Shown piece after piece: positions 56,902 to 64,000 of a DNA stretch of 64,000 nt. The first letter of the stretch is position 1; every line of letters starts with the position of its first letter. Origin of the DNA: Halomarina litorea (lineage in GTDB: Archaea; Halobacteriota; Halobacteria; Halobacteriales; Haloarculaceae); contig NZ_CP100448.1 of NCBI RefSeq assembly GCF_024227715.1, positions 1,488,001 through 1,552,000 on the forward strand, in the 5' to 3' direction. The translations under genes and the position numbers were made by a program. The notes under the pieces are model-generated. The model did no database searches and was not told where the DNA came from. It saw nothing but the letters and a program-made list of their open reading frames with translations.

Positions 56902-57207
56902 TCAGCCCAGCAGACGGTCGTGTTCGACCTTCATGCAGTGGTCCTGGACGAACTTCCTGCCCGACTCCTCGACGCGCTTTCCGGTCCCGTCGTTGGTGAT
57001 GCCCAACTGGTGCCACACCATCGCGACGCCGTCGCGGTCGAACATCTCGTCGGCGTAGGGGTTCACCAGCACCACGTCGTAGCCGTGCTCGACGAGGTAC
57101 TTCGGTATCTCGTGGGCCGCCTTCCCCTCGGTGGTGGACGCCCCGACGACCGCCACGCGCCTGCCGCCCAGTGCCTCCCGCAGTTCCTCGTCGGATTCGA
57201 CGGGCAT
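56902..57207 (-). CDS. CoA-binding-domain protein with internal in-frame deletion
   Basis: A 101-residue protein. The start, MPVESDEELREALGGRRVAVVGASTTEGKAAHEIPKYLVEHGYDVVLVNPYADEMF, is the typical first half of the CoA_binding (YccU-like) family. The end MVWHQLGITNDGTGKRVEESGRKFVQDHCMKVEHDRLLG is the typical last part. In full-length relatives about 35-40 residues lie between (roughly the segment of beta-3/alpha-3 to beta-4). Here DRDGVA joins them directly, with no frame loss. The deletion removes part of the Rossmann core, so the protein is probably misfolded or altered. Whether this is a real variant or a decayed gene is uncertain. Confidence 0.8.
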   Translation of the reverse strand: MPVESDEELREALGGRRVAVVGASTTEGKAAHEIPKYLVEHGYDVVLVNPYADEMFDRDGVAMVWHQLGITNDGTGKRVEESGRKFVQDHCMKVEHDRLLG

Positions 57208-57233
57208 GGGTTCCGTGAGGCGACAGGAACGGT

Positions 57234-59306
57234 TCAGGGTTGCCCCGAGGCGTTCCGCGTTCGAACCGTCGTCTCGAAGGAGACGCCGGGCAGGTAGTCC
57301 CCGCCGGGGACGTAGGTGCCCGCCGAGCCACAGTCGGTGGTGAGCCGACAGACCGACCGCTCGCCCGGCCAGAGGACGCGGACGCGCCCGTCGCCCGTCG
57401 CCACGTCCACCTCCTGTCGGTAGGTCAGCGTCGCGCCGCCCTCCTGAACGAACGTCACCGTCAGGGTGACTTCCTCGAAGCGACCGAGCGGGACACTCCC
57501 GCTTCCGAGCGTCGCGTGCGTGTCGTTGACCGCCCACTCGACCGTCGCGGTGCCGTCCTCCGCGCTGACGCCGTCAACGAGGGACGTGCCGTTCGCCGCT
57601 AGCCGAACCGTCGAGGGGCGACCCACCACGCCGACGGTGGTGGTGAACTCGTGGCGGGACCCCTCGCGGACCGCGAGGGACTGGAGGTGGGGCGTGACGG
57701 GACTCGGGCCGAGGTCCCACTCCCCGCGGAACGAGTAGCGATAGAGCCGCCGGTCCGGGTAGGCGTCGACGACGGCGAAGTCGCCCGCGGCGCCGCGGTC
57801 CTGCGCGTAGAGCACGTCGCCGGACTCCAGCGACCCGCCGTTGCGCAGGGGCTGGAACGGGTGGTTGAGCCACGCGCCGTACGTCCGCGGGAGGAAGACG
57901 AGGGCGTCCTCGAACTCCCGGTCGAACGGTTCCAGCGCCCGCCGGAGGTCCTCCGTCGTCCGCTCGTGGTCCGCGACGGGTTCGTCCATCGCGGCGACCT
58001 GCGCCCCGGCGACGACGGGGGCCGCGACGAGGAGGACGGCGAGTCCCGCCGCCCGTGCCTGCCGACGGGGGAGCGCCCCGAGACGCGCCCGCGTCCAGTT
58101 CGCCACGTCCCGGAGGCCGACCGCTCCGAACACCGAGAGGGGGAGCAGGAGGTCGTAGTGGTAGAACGGGCCGAACGCGCCCATGAAGCCGTCTGTGGGG
58201 TCGGAGACGTTCCCGAGGACGTTCAGCGACCCCCAGAACGCGACGTTCCCGACGACCACCGAGAGGGCGACGCCCGCGAGGAGGCGACGGAGGGTGCGGT
58301 CGGGGAGCGTTTCGGTCCCTCCGCCGTCGGACCGCAGGGACCGCAGGCCGACGAACGCGAGCAGGGTCCCGAGGGGTGCGGCGACGGTCCATCGGGTGGC
58401 GAGTTCCCAGAGCAACTGGCCCGCGACCCGCACGGCGAGCGCGGGGGTGTAGTTCCGACTGTACCCCAGCAGTTCGCGCCGCCCGAACCCGAGGCCGTCC
58501 AGCGGTGCGAACGCCTGATAGGGAAACAGCAGGGCGTGACCCGTGACGACCACGTTGTACGCGAGGGCGAGGGCGACGCCCGCCAGTCCGAGGAGGGCGA
58601 CGACGGCCAGTCGGGTCACGCGGGGCGTCACCTCGCCGGTCCGTACGTCCCGACCGACGAGCAGCAGGGCGTGGCCGACGAACGGCAGGCCGAACAGGAC
58701 CGCCGTGTAGGGGCGCGCGAAGAACGCGAGTCCCACCGACACCCCCGCGAGGAGGGCGTAGGCGAGACTCGCGCGCGTCCGGCCCGCGTCGAGTCGCCTG
58801 AGCGCACGGACGTACCCCAGCGCGAAGGCGAGGTTCAGGAGGTGCGTCGGCGCGTAGGGCAGGTAGTTCGGCGTGATGAGCAGGAAGAAGGGCGTGGCGA
58901 GGACCATCGCGCTCGCGAGGACGCCCACCGGCGGGTCGAACGCCTCGCGGGCCAGTAGCCCCGTGAGCGCGACGATGCCCGTCCCCACGAGTACGGGGCC
59001 GACCCGGGGGACGCCGAGTGCCACGCCGGGCGCGAACAGGGCCGCCGTGACGGGCGAGTACTTGGGGTAGAGGCGGCCCCCGTCGACCACGAAGAACCAC
59101 GGGCGGAACGCGCCGGGGTGGTCCGTCGTGAGCCACAGTTTCCCCTCCAGCAACATCGCGGCCTGCTGGAGGTACACCCCCTCGTCGTGGTTCTCCGACA
59201 GGAGGGGGAAGAGGTCGCGTGCGACGGTCAGGAGGACGACGCCCGCGAACAAGGAGAGGGCGAGGAGCGCGAGCGTCTCGGGGGACGGACGACTGCGCCG
59301 GGCCAT
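57234..59306 (-). CDS. GT39-like membrane glycosyltransferase
   Basis: A 690-residue membrane protein. The first 450 residues hold about 12 hydrophobic helices with a GT-C-type first loop (LLSENHDEGVYLQQAAMLLEGKLWLTTDHP; the acidic DEG is the presumed catalytic motif) and PKYSPVTAALFAPG, as in dolichyl-phosphate-mannose/ArnT-like transferases. The C-terminal 240 residues form a beta-rich extracytoplasmic domain (EGSRHEFTTTVGVVGRPSTVRL, VTLTVTFVQEGGATLTYRQE), the pattern of the DUF7846 group. It would transfer sugars from a lipid carrier outside the membrane. It overlaps nothing but ends 27 nt from the CoA-binding gene. Confidence 0.85.
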   Translation of the reverse strand: MARRSRPSPETLALLALSLFAGVVLLTVARDLFPLLSENHDEGVYLQQAAMLLEGKLWLTTDHPGAFRPWFFVVDGGRLYPKYSPVTAALFAPGVALGVPRVGPVLVGTGIVALTGLLAREAFDPPVGVLASAMVLATPFFLLITPNYLPYAPTHLLNLAFALGYVRALRRLDAGRTRASLAYALLAGVSVGLAFFARPYTAVLFGLPFVGHALLLVGRDVRTGEVTPRVTRLAVVALLGLAGVALALAYNVVVTGHALLFPYQAFAPLDGLGFGRRELLGYSRNYTPALAVRVAGQLLWELATRWTVAAPLGTLLAFVGLRSLRSDGGGTETLPDRTLRRLLAGVALSVVVGNVAFWGSLNVLGNVSDPTDGFMGAFGPFYHYDLLLPLSVFGAVGLRDVANWTRARLGALPRRQARAAGLAVLLVAAPVVAGAQVAAMDEPVADHERTTEDLRRALEPFDREFEDALVFLPRTYGAWLNHPFQPLRNGGSLESGDVLYAQDRGAAGDFAVVDAYPDRRLYRYSFRGEWDLGPSPVTPHLQSLAVREGSRHEFTTTVGVVGRPSTVRLAANGTSLVDGVSAEDGTATVEWAVNDTHATLGSGSVPLGRFEEVTLTVTFVQEGGATLTYRQEVDVATGDGRVRVLWPGERSVCRLTTDCGSAGTYVPGGDYLPGVSFETTVRTRNASGQP

Positions 59307-59350
59307 TCAGGGGTCGAGTCGACGGGGGCGGCAGGCAGTGTCGGAGCCGT

Positions 59351-60496
59351 TCATATCGCCCGGGGGCTCCCCTGCGGGAACCACGCCAGATCGTGGTCCG
59401 CGGTCAGTTCCACCCGGACGCGCTCGTCCAGTTCGACCTCGTCGGCGTGGTTGTGCATACACGAGATGGTGTCGCCGGAGTCGAGTTCGACCCGGTAGAG
59501 CACCGTCGGGCCGAGGTAGCGCCGGTTGACCACCTCGCCGTTCGTCGGGCCGTCTGGGTGGGCCTGCACGTCGTCCGGGCGCACGAGGATGTCGATGGCA
59601 GACCCGTCGTACTCGGGGGCGAGACCGTGGACGGCCGCGCGTGACACGTCGCCGAGGCCCGTCTCGACGGCGTCGCCCTCGACCCGGCCGGCGAGGAAAC
59701 TCGCGTGCCCGAGGAAGCTGGCGACGAAGCGCGATTCGGGGTGCTGGAACACCTGTTCGGGGCGGTCGACCTGGTCGAGTTCGCCCCGGTGGAGGACGGC
59801 GACGCGGTCGGAGATGGACATCGCCTCCTCCTGGTCGTGGGTGACCGAGATGGCCGTGACGCCCGCCTCCTTCAGGATGCGACGGACCTCCTCGCGCATC
59901 TCGACGCGGAGGTCCACGTCGAGGTTCGAGAAGGGTTCGTCGAGGAGGAGCAGTTGCGGTTCGGGTGCGAGCGCACGCGCGAGCGCGACCCGCTGTTGCT
60001 GGCCGCCGGAGAGTTCGTCGGGCATCGCGTCGTCCTTGCCGGGGAGGCCGACGAGTTCGAGGAGGTTGGCGACGCGCCGGTCCGTCGACTCCTCGTCCAT
60101 CTCCTTCAGGCCGAAGGCGACGTTCTCCGCGGCGGTCAGGTGAGGGAACAGCGCGAACTCCTGGAAGACGACGCCGATGTCGCGTTCCTCGGGCGGGACG
60201 AACCCGACGCCGGGACCGGCGACGGGGTCACCGCGGAGGCGAATCTCCCCCTCGTCGGGTCGGTCGAGACCCGCGATGAGGCGCAGGGTGGTCGTCTTCC
60301 CGCACCCCGAGGGACCGAGCATGGTGAGCAACTCGCCCTCGCGTACCGAGAGGTCGAGTTCGTCGATGACGCGCGTGTCACCGAAGGACTTGCAGACGCC
60401 GTCCAGTTCGAGGACCACCTCGCCGGGCGATGGTGCCCGGTCCGTCGTCTCGGTACTCCCCGACCCCGTCCGTCCCGAGAGGAGTTCATTCGACAT
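59351..60496 (-). CDS. iron ABC transporter, ATP-binding protein (FbpC-like)
   Basis: A 381-residue ABC ATPase with Walker A GPSGCGKTTT, Q-loop VVFQEFALFPHLTA, signature LSGGQQQRVALARALAP, Walker B LLLLDEPFSNLD and switch His SVTHDQEEA. The C-terminal TOBE-like domain continues to LTADHDLAWFP. With the permease and binding protein it forms the iron(III)-uptake system. The start, ATG of MSNELLSG, overlaps the permease gene by 11 nt, so translation is coupled. The 3'-most gene of the three-gene unit. The start 14 codons upstream is unlikely. Confidence 0.92.
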   Translation of the reverse strand: MSNELLSGRTGSGSTETTDRAPSPGEVVLELDGVCKSFGDTRVIDELDLSVREGELLTMLGPSGCGKTTTLRLIAGLDRPDEGEIRLRGDPVAGPGVGFVPPEERDIGVVFQEFALFPHLTAAENVAFGLKEMDEESTDRRVANLLELVGLPGKDDAMPDELSGGQQQRVALARALAPEPQLLLLDEPFSNLDVDLRVEMREEVRRILKEAGVTAISVTHDQEEAMSISDRVAVLHRGELDQVDRPEQVFQHPESRFVASFLGHASFLAGRVEGDAVETGLGDVSRAAVHGLAPEYDGSAIDILVRPDDVQAHPDGPTNGEVVNRRYLGPTVLYRVELDSGDTISCMHNHADEVELDERVRVELTADHDLAWFPQGSPRAI

Positions 60497-62075
60497 CGTA
60501 CCCCTCCAGTCTGACCATGACGAGCAACGAGAGCGCACTCACCAGCAACAACACGAGTGCAGGTATGGCGGCCTGTCCGTAATAGCCCTGTTGTTCGGCC
60601 GACCAGAGGTGCGTCACGAGGGTGTCGAACCCCGCGGGTCTGAGCAGGAGCGTCGCGGGCAGTTCCTTCATCGTCGTGAGGAAGACGAGCGCCGCCCCGC
60701 CGAGTACCCCGGGGGCGACGAGGGGGAGCGTCACCCGCCGAAACGCCCGCGAGGGCGGCTCCCCGAGGGTGCGGGCGGCCTCTTCGAGCGTCGAGGATAC
60801 CTGCTCGAAGGAGGTGCGCGTCGACCCGACCGCCTGCGGGAGGAACCGGACGACGTAGGCGAATACGAGCAGGGGCAGGAGGATGACGCCCTGCCGGTAG
60901 AACTCGCCGCCGTAGTGTGCCCCGAAGAAGACCAGCGCGAGGCCGATGACCAGCCCCGGAATCGCGTAGCCGACGTACGCAGAGCGTTCGAGGGCGGCCG
61001 GAACCAGCCCTCTCTGTCGCGCCGCGACGAGGGCGATGGGGAGCGCACAGACGGCGGCGACGAGGGCCGCCGCGAACGACAGGCCCACCGAGTTCAGGAC
61101 GTACTCCGGCTGGAAGGCGAGCGAACTCGTCGTCCGGCCCGTGTTGACCAGCCAGAGGCCGAGGATACCGAGGGGAACGGCGAGTGCGAGCGTCGGCACC
61201 GCGAGGCAGGCGAGCACCGCGGGGACCTTCAGTCGGCCCAGTCGGAGCGACGAGGCCCGCCGTCCGGGGTGGTCGGACTGGACGCCGCCGCCGCGCACGC
61301 GCGACTCGATTGCGAGGATGACGAGCGTCACGACCACCAGTTGAAGCGATAGCAACACCGCGAGGTCGAGGTCGTACTTCTGGGCGGAGAAGATGACGCG
61401 CGTGAACACGTCGTAGCGCATGATCTGGGGCGTCCCGAAGTCCGAGAGCGCGTAGAGGGCGACGAGGAGCGACCCGGCCCCGATTGCGGGGCGAATCTGC
61501 GGGAAGGTGACGCGCCTGAACGTCTCCCACCCGTCGTGCTGGAGGGTGCGTGCGGCGTCGATGAGCGAGGTGTCGACCGTCTTCAGCGCCGCGCGCGTCG
61601 TGATGAACACGTAGGGGTAGGTGTACAGCGTGAGGACGAGGACGGTCCCGCCGAACCCGTAGATGGAGGGCAGGGACTCGACGCCGAGGGGGGCGAGGAT
61701 ACCCTGCAGTCGCCCGCGGGGGCCGAACGCCGAGACGAACGCGAACGCGCCGATGTAGGAGGGGACGACGAGGGGCATCGCCAGCAACACGGTGAAGAGG
61801 CGCTTCGCGGGCAGGTCGGTCCTGACGGTGAGGAAGGCGAGGGGGACGCCGATGACGATGGACGCGCCCGTGACGCCCGCGGCGAGGGCGACGCTGTTGA
61901 CGAACACCTCGACGGTCGTGTCGGCGACGAGGAGCGAGAGGCTGTCGCGGGCCTCGAACGCGCCCGCGAGCAACCAGACGAGCGGTGAGAGGACGACGGC
62001 GGCGATGGCCCCCGCGACGAGGGTGAGCCCGACCGACCGGCCCCCGACTCGCTCCTCGACGGTGTTGGTCGCCAT
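60486..62075 (-). CDS. iron ABC transporter, permease (FbpB-like)
   Basis: A 529-residue permease with two homologous six-helix halves. Each half carries the inner-membrane signature: EAARTLGEPPSRAFRRVTLPLVAPGVLGG in the second half and DAARTLQHDGWETFRRVTFPQIRPAIGAG in the first, the EAA motifs that contact the ATPase. About 12 helices are visible. The layout matches iron/spermidine type permeases. It follows the binding-protein gene by 1 nt and precedes the ATPase gene with an overlap of 11 nt. Whether the cargo is Fe(III), a siderophore or thiamine-like is inferred from the iron-type operator ahead of the operon. Confidence 0.92.
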   Translation of the reverse strand: MATNTVEERVGGRSVGLTLVAGAIAAVVLSPLVWLLAGAFEARDSLSLLVADTTVEVFVNSVALAAGVTGASIVIGVPLAFLTVRTDLPAKRLFTVLLAMPLVVPSYIGAFAFVSAFGPRGRLQGILAPLGVESLPSIYGFGGTVLVLTLYTYPYVFITTRAALKTVDTSLIDAARTLQHDGWETFRRVTFPQIRPAIGAGSLLVALYALSDFGTPQIMRYDVFTRVIFSAQKYDLDLAVLLSLQLVVVTLVILAIESRVRGGGVQSDHPGRRASSLRLGRLKVPAVLACLAVPTLALAVPLGILGLWLVNTGRTTSSLAFQPEYVLNSVGLSFAAALVAAVCALPIALVAARQRGLVPAALERSAYVGYAIPGLVIGLALVFFGAHYGGEFYRQGVILLPLLVFAYVVRFLPQAVGSTRTSFEQVSSTLEEAARTLGEPPSRAFRRVTLPLVAPGVLGGAALVFLTTMKELPATLLLRPAGFDTLVTHLWSAEQQGYYGQAAIPALVLLLVSALSLLVMVRLEGYDVE

Positions 62076-62076
62076 C

Positions 62077-63207
62077 TCAGACGGTGATACCGACCTCCCG
62101 CAGGAGTTCGATGGTCGGCCCGTAGTCCGCCAGTTGCGAGAGGTCGAGTTCCGGCGGCGGGCTCAACTCCTCGACGGGCGGCAGGTCGCCGATCGGCTGT
62201 GCCTCCGGGATGACCGGGTACTCGTAGGTCTGGGTGATGAAGTACTCCTGTGCCTCCGCCGAGAGGAGGTGGCGGACGAAGTTCGCGGCCATGTCGGTGT
62301 CGTTTGCCGTGTCCACGACCGCCGCGCCCGCGACGTTGAACACCGCGCCCGCGTCGTTCGTCGTGAACGCCGTCGCGAGGGGGGCGTCGGGGCGCGCGTC
62401 GAGGACCCGCTGGATGTAGTAGTGGTTCGCGAACCCGGCCTGAATCTCGCCGTCGGCCACCGCCTGCGCGATGGCGAACTCGTCGGCGTACTCCTGGACG
62501 CCCGAGTCGAGCATCCCCTGGAGCCACTGCTTGGTCTTCTCACGTCCGTTGAGGACGCGCATCGCGGTGACGAACGCCTGGAACGACCCGTAGGAGGGTG
62601 CCCAGCCCATCGCGTCGTCGAACCGGGAGGCCTCGGGGAACGCGAAGATGTCGTCGGGGATGTCCCCCTCGCCGAACGTGTCGGTGTTGTACGGGATGGT
62701 CCGCGCGCGCCCGGAGGTGCCCGTCCACTCGCCCTCCGGGTCGCGGAACTCCTCTTTCGCGAGGCCGAGAACGTCGTCGGGGAGCGTCGCGGTCCGGCCC
62801 GCCTCCGCGAGTGCGCCCAGCGACCCCGCGTTGACCGAGTAGAAGACGTCCGCGGGGCTGTTCGACCCCTCTTCCCGTATCTTGTTGACGAGCGTGATGG
62901 AGTCCTCGTACCGCGGGTTGATGGTCAGGTCGGGGTACTGCTCGTGGAGGTAGTCGAACAGGCGACCGACGAGGGCCTGTCCGCGCCCCGAGTAGACGTC
63001 GATGGTCCCCGAGAGGTCCGGCATCGCCTCCATGGGCGTCCCCGCGGGGACGTAGTCGCCGCCGCGACCCGACCCGATCTGGCCCGGCTGGAAGGTCTGG
63101 TTGTCACCGCCACCGCCGAACACGTCGAGACAGCCCGCGAGTCCGGCAGTGCCGACTGCTCCTACCGCCTGAAGCACCCGGCGCCGCCGGTGGCCGTTGT
63201 CGCTCAT
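62077..63207 (-). CDS. iron ABC transporter, extracellular binding protein (FbpA-like lipoprotein)
   Basis: A 376-residue exported binding protein. The signal HRRRRVLQAVGAVGTAGLAGCLD contains arginines and a lipobox LAGC. The mature part shows the FbpA/periplasmic-binding layout: TIDVYSGRGQALVGRLFDYL, ITLVNKIREEGSNSPADVFYSVNAGSLGALAEAG, and a Tyr pair near ANHYYIQRVL (tyrosines are typical Fe ligands). It captures Fe3+ and hands it to the permease. The start follows a TATA box by about 26 nt, with a DtxR-type palindrome between them, so it is iron-regulated and leaderless. First gene of the operon. Confidence 0.93.
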   Translation of the reverse strand: MSDNGHRRRRVLQAVGAVGTAGLAGCLDVFGGGGDNQTFQPGQIGSGRGGDYVPAGTPMEAMPDLSGTIDVYSGRGQALVGRLFDYLHEQYPDLTINPRYEDSITLVNKIREEGSNSPADVFYSVNAGSLGALAEAGRTATLPDDVLGLAKEEFRDPEGEWTGTSGRARTIPYNTDTFGEGDIPDDIFAFPEASRFDDAMGWAPSYGSFQAFVTAMRVLNGREKTKQWLQGMLDSGVQEYADEFAIAQAVADGEIQAGFANHYYIQRVLDARPDAPLATAFTTNDAGAVFNVAGAAVVDTANDTDMAANFVRHLLSAEAQEYFITQTYEYPVIPEAQPIGDLPPVEELSPPPELDLSQLADYGPTIELLREVGITV

Positions 63208-63240
63208 TGATCGTTTAGGCTCGCCTAAAACACTTATAGC
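63208..63240 (-). promoter_or_regulatory. iron-regulated promoter with DtxR/Idr-type operator
   Basis: TTTAGGC-TC-GCCTAAA at 63214-63229 is a perfect 7-2-7 palindrome of the type bound by DtxR-family iron regulators (TTAGG...CCTAA). It lies between a TATA-like CTATAAG (minus strand, near 63236) and the start codon at 63207. A bound repressor would cover the transcription start. Confidence 0.8.
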
Positions 63241-63258
63241 TGCTGGTTCCCTGCCGTC

Positions 63259-64000
63259 TCAGTCGTCCGCGGGGGCGGGCGCGGCCCGGACCGGTTCGGT
63301 CCCGAGGGCGTCCAGGCAGTCCAGCCACTCGCGCATGTGTTCGCCGACGAAGGTGAGGAACTCGCTGTTGTTGTAGTCGTTCTCGTGGGTGACGAGGGCG
63401 TCGGCCATGGCGGCGAACGCCTCGCCGTAGGAGTCGGTGTCCTCCCCGGCGTCGTCGACGACCTCCCAGACGTGTTCGTTGAGTTCCAGCGCCGGAACCT
63501 CGTTGTTCAGGTCGTCGAACGTCGAGCGCGGGGCCTTGTTGTGCTCACAGAGCGGGTAGCCGTTGAGAATCTGCGTGCCGACGATGTCGCAGGCGCGCTT
63601 GAGGAAGACGCCCGACCAGATGTCGTCGAAGCGGCCCACGTCCCACGGGTTGTCGTCCATCGGCAACTGGTAGAACGCGGGGACCACCTCGCGGCGGAAC
63701 GCGAGGTTCATCGAACACACCGTGAGGTACTGGCCCCGGACGGCGACGAACTCCTCGCCGTAGTCCTCGCGCGTGGTCCGGGTCCGGGCCTGTCCCCGCA
63801 GGTCGCCGTCCATCAGGATGCGCACGGCGTCGAGGTCGGGCACGTTCGTCCAGAGACCCTGCGAGGCGACGACTCGCTCCACCGCTTCGGTGCCCACCTC
63901 GACCGTCTCGTCCATCGCGCTGTACGGGTAGCCGCGGGGGTAGAGGCCGTGGTCGTCGAAGTTCTGGTAGAGGACGTTCACCCACCGTTCGTCGCTCTCG
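63259..64000 (-). CDS. alpha-1,4-glucan-protein synthase/RGP-like glycosyltransferase (5' end outside window)
   Basis: At least 247 residues; the frame stays open to the window edge, reading SDERWVNVLYQNFDDHGLYPRGYPYSAMDETVEVG. It contains GLWTNVPDLDAVRILMDGDLRG, TVCSMNLAFRREVVPAFYQLPMDDNPWDVGRFDDIWSGVFLKRACD and GYPLCEHNKAPRSTFDDLNNEVPALELNEHVWE. These blocks are like haloarchaeal proteins annotated as alpha-1,4-glucan-protein synthase, related to plant reversibly glycosylated polypeptides (UDP-sugar mutase). The 3' end lies near the fbp operon promoter, on the same strand as that operon but upstream of it. Its N-terminal nucleotide-sugar site is outside the window. A GTG within the sequence must not be taken as the start. 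Confidence 0.85.
   Translation of the reverse strand, partial: ESDERWVNVLYQNFDDHGLYPRGYPYSAMDETVEVGTEAVERVVASQGLWTNVPDLDAVRILMDGDLRGQARTRTTREDYGEEFVAVRGQYLTVCSMNLAFRREVVPAFYQLPMDDNPWDVGRFDDIWSGVFLKRACDIVGTQILNGYPLCEHNKAPRSTFDDLNNEVPALELNEHVWEVVDDAGEDTDSYGEAFAAMADALVTHENDYNNSEFLTFVGEHMREWLDCLDALGTEPVRAAPAPADD

Noticed and set aside
1-64000. CRISPR arrays, tRNA or rRNA genes, transposase genes and replication origin
   Set aside because: No regularly spaced repeats, no tRNA-like cloverleaf with GTTCGA, no DDE/HUH transposase motifs and no Orc1/Cdc6 gene were seen on reading both strands; very divergent forms could be missed by eye.

Overview
The window is chromosomal DNA from a very GC-rich halophilic archaeon (class Halobacteria). 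The evidence is the strongly acidic proteins, leaderless genes with a TATA-like box about 25 nt before the start codon, twin-arginine lipoproteins, archaeal information-processing genes (two TFBs, aIF1, Dph2, a METTL5-type methylase), bacterio-opsin-activator-type HTH10 regulators and a salactin/volactin-type actin. I cannot name the genus. I found no rRNA, tRNA, CRISPR array, transposase gene or replication origin.

Layout. 1-9.8 kb: lipid and redox metabolism (acyl-CoA dehydrogenase end, a tandem SDR pair with duplicated promoters, a peroxiredoxin-like protein without its catalytic Cys, glutaredoxin, cupin, sirtuin, two lipoproteins, then a divergent acyl-CoA dehydrogenase / APH-kinase pair resembling a split ACAD10/11). 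9.8-20.1 kb: lipoproteins, a large rhomboid, METTL5-type methylase, the actin homologue, an HSL-type esterase, Dph2, a rubredoxin-like protein and a YlbF-family protein. 20.5-29.3 kb: nucleoside phosphorylase, a half-size DMT exporter abutting a frameshifted transporter/USP relic, an UlaG-like hydrolase, a long coiled-coil protein, a HisG-like protein, alcohol dehydrogenase, a VIT1-like carrier and two abnormal universal stress proteins (one with an insertion, one with a deletion). 29.3-34.9 kb: TVP38-type membrane protein, then a formate-dehydrogenase-like molybdoenzyme in an apparent operon with a P2-type ATPase. 35-38.1 kb: small regulators and a tyrosine recombinase paired with an RHH/winged-helix protein. 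38.1-39.5 kb: a 1.37 kb stretch with no credible gene, before an MFS exporter.

40.8-57.2 kb contains two related transcription modules: HTH10 + aIF1 + TFB (41.2-43.6 kb) and TFB + HTH10 (55.0-56.9 kb). The two HTH10 genes share a 57-nt identical stretch over the helix-turn-helix. Short palindromes lie in the promoter regions of the first module. Between the modules are kynureninase, a second HSL-type esterase, thymidine kinase, a small rhomboid, two glycosyltransferases, a Tat-exported GMC dehydrogenase operon and a zinc-rich ArsR-type regulator.

57.2-64 kb: a GT39-like membrane glycosyltransferase, an iron ABC transporter operon (binding protein, permease, ATPase) behind a near-perfect DtxR-type operator, and the 3' part of an RGP-like glycosyltransferase gene cut by the window end.

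Broken or altered genes are frequent: the transporter/USP relic, an SDR remnant, a CoA-binding protein lacking its middle, and the two modified USPs. Family names come from motif recognition alone; no database search was run.
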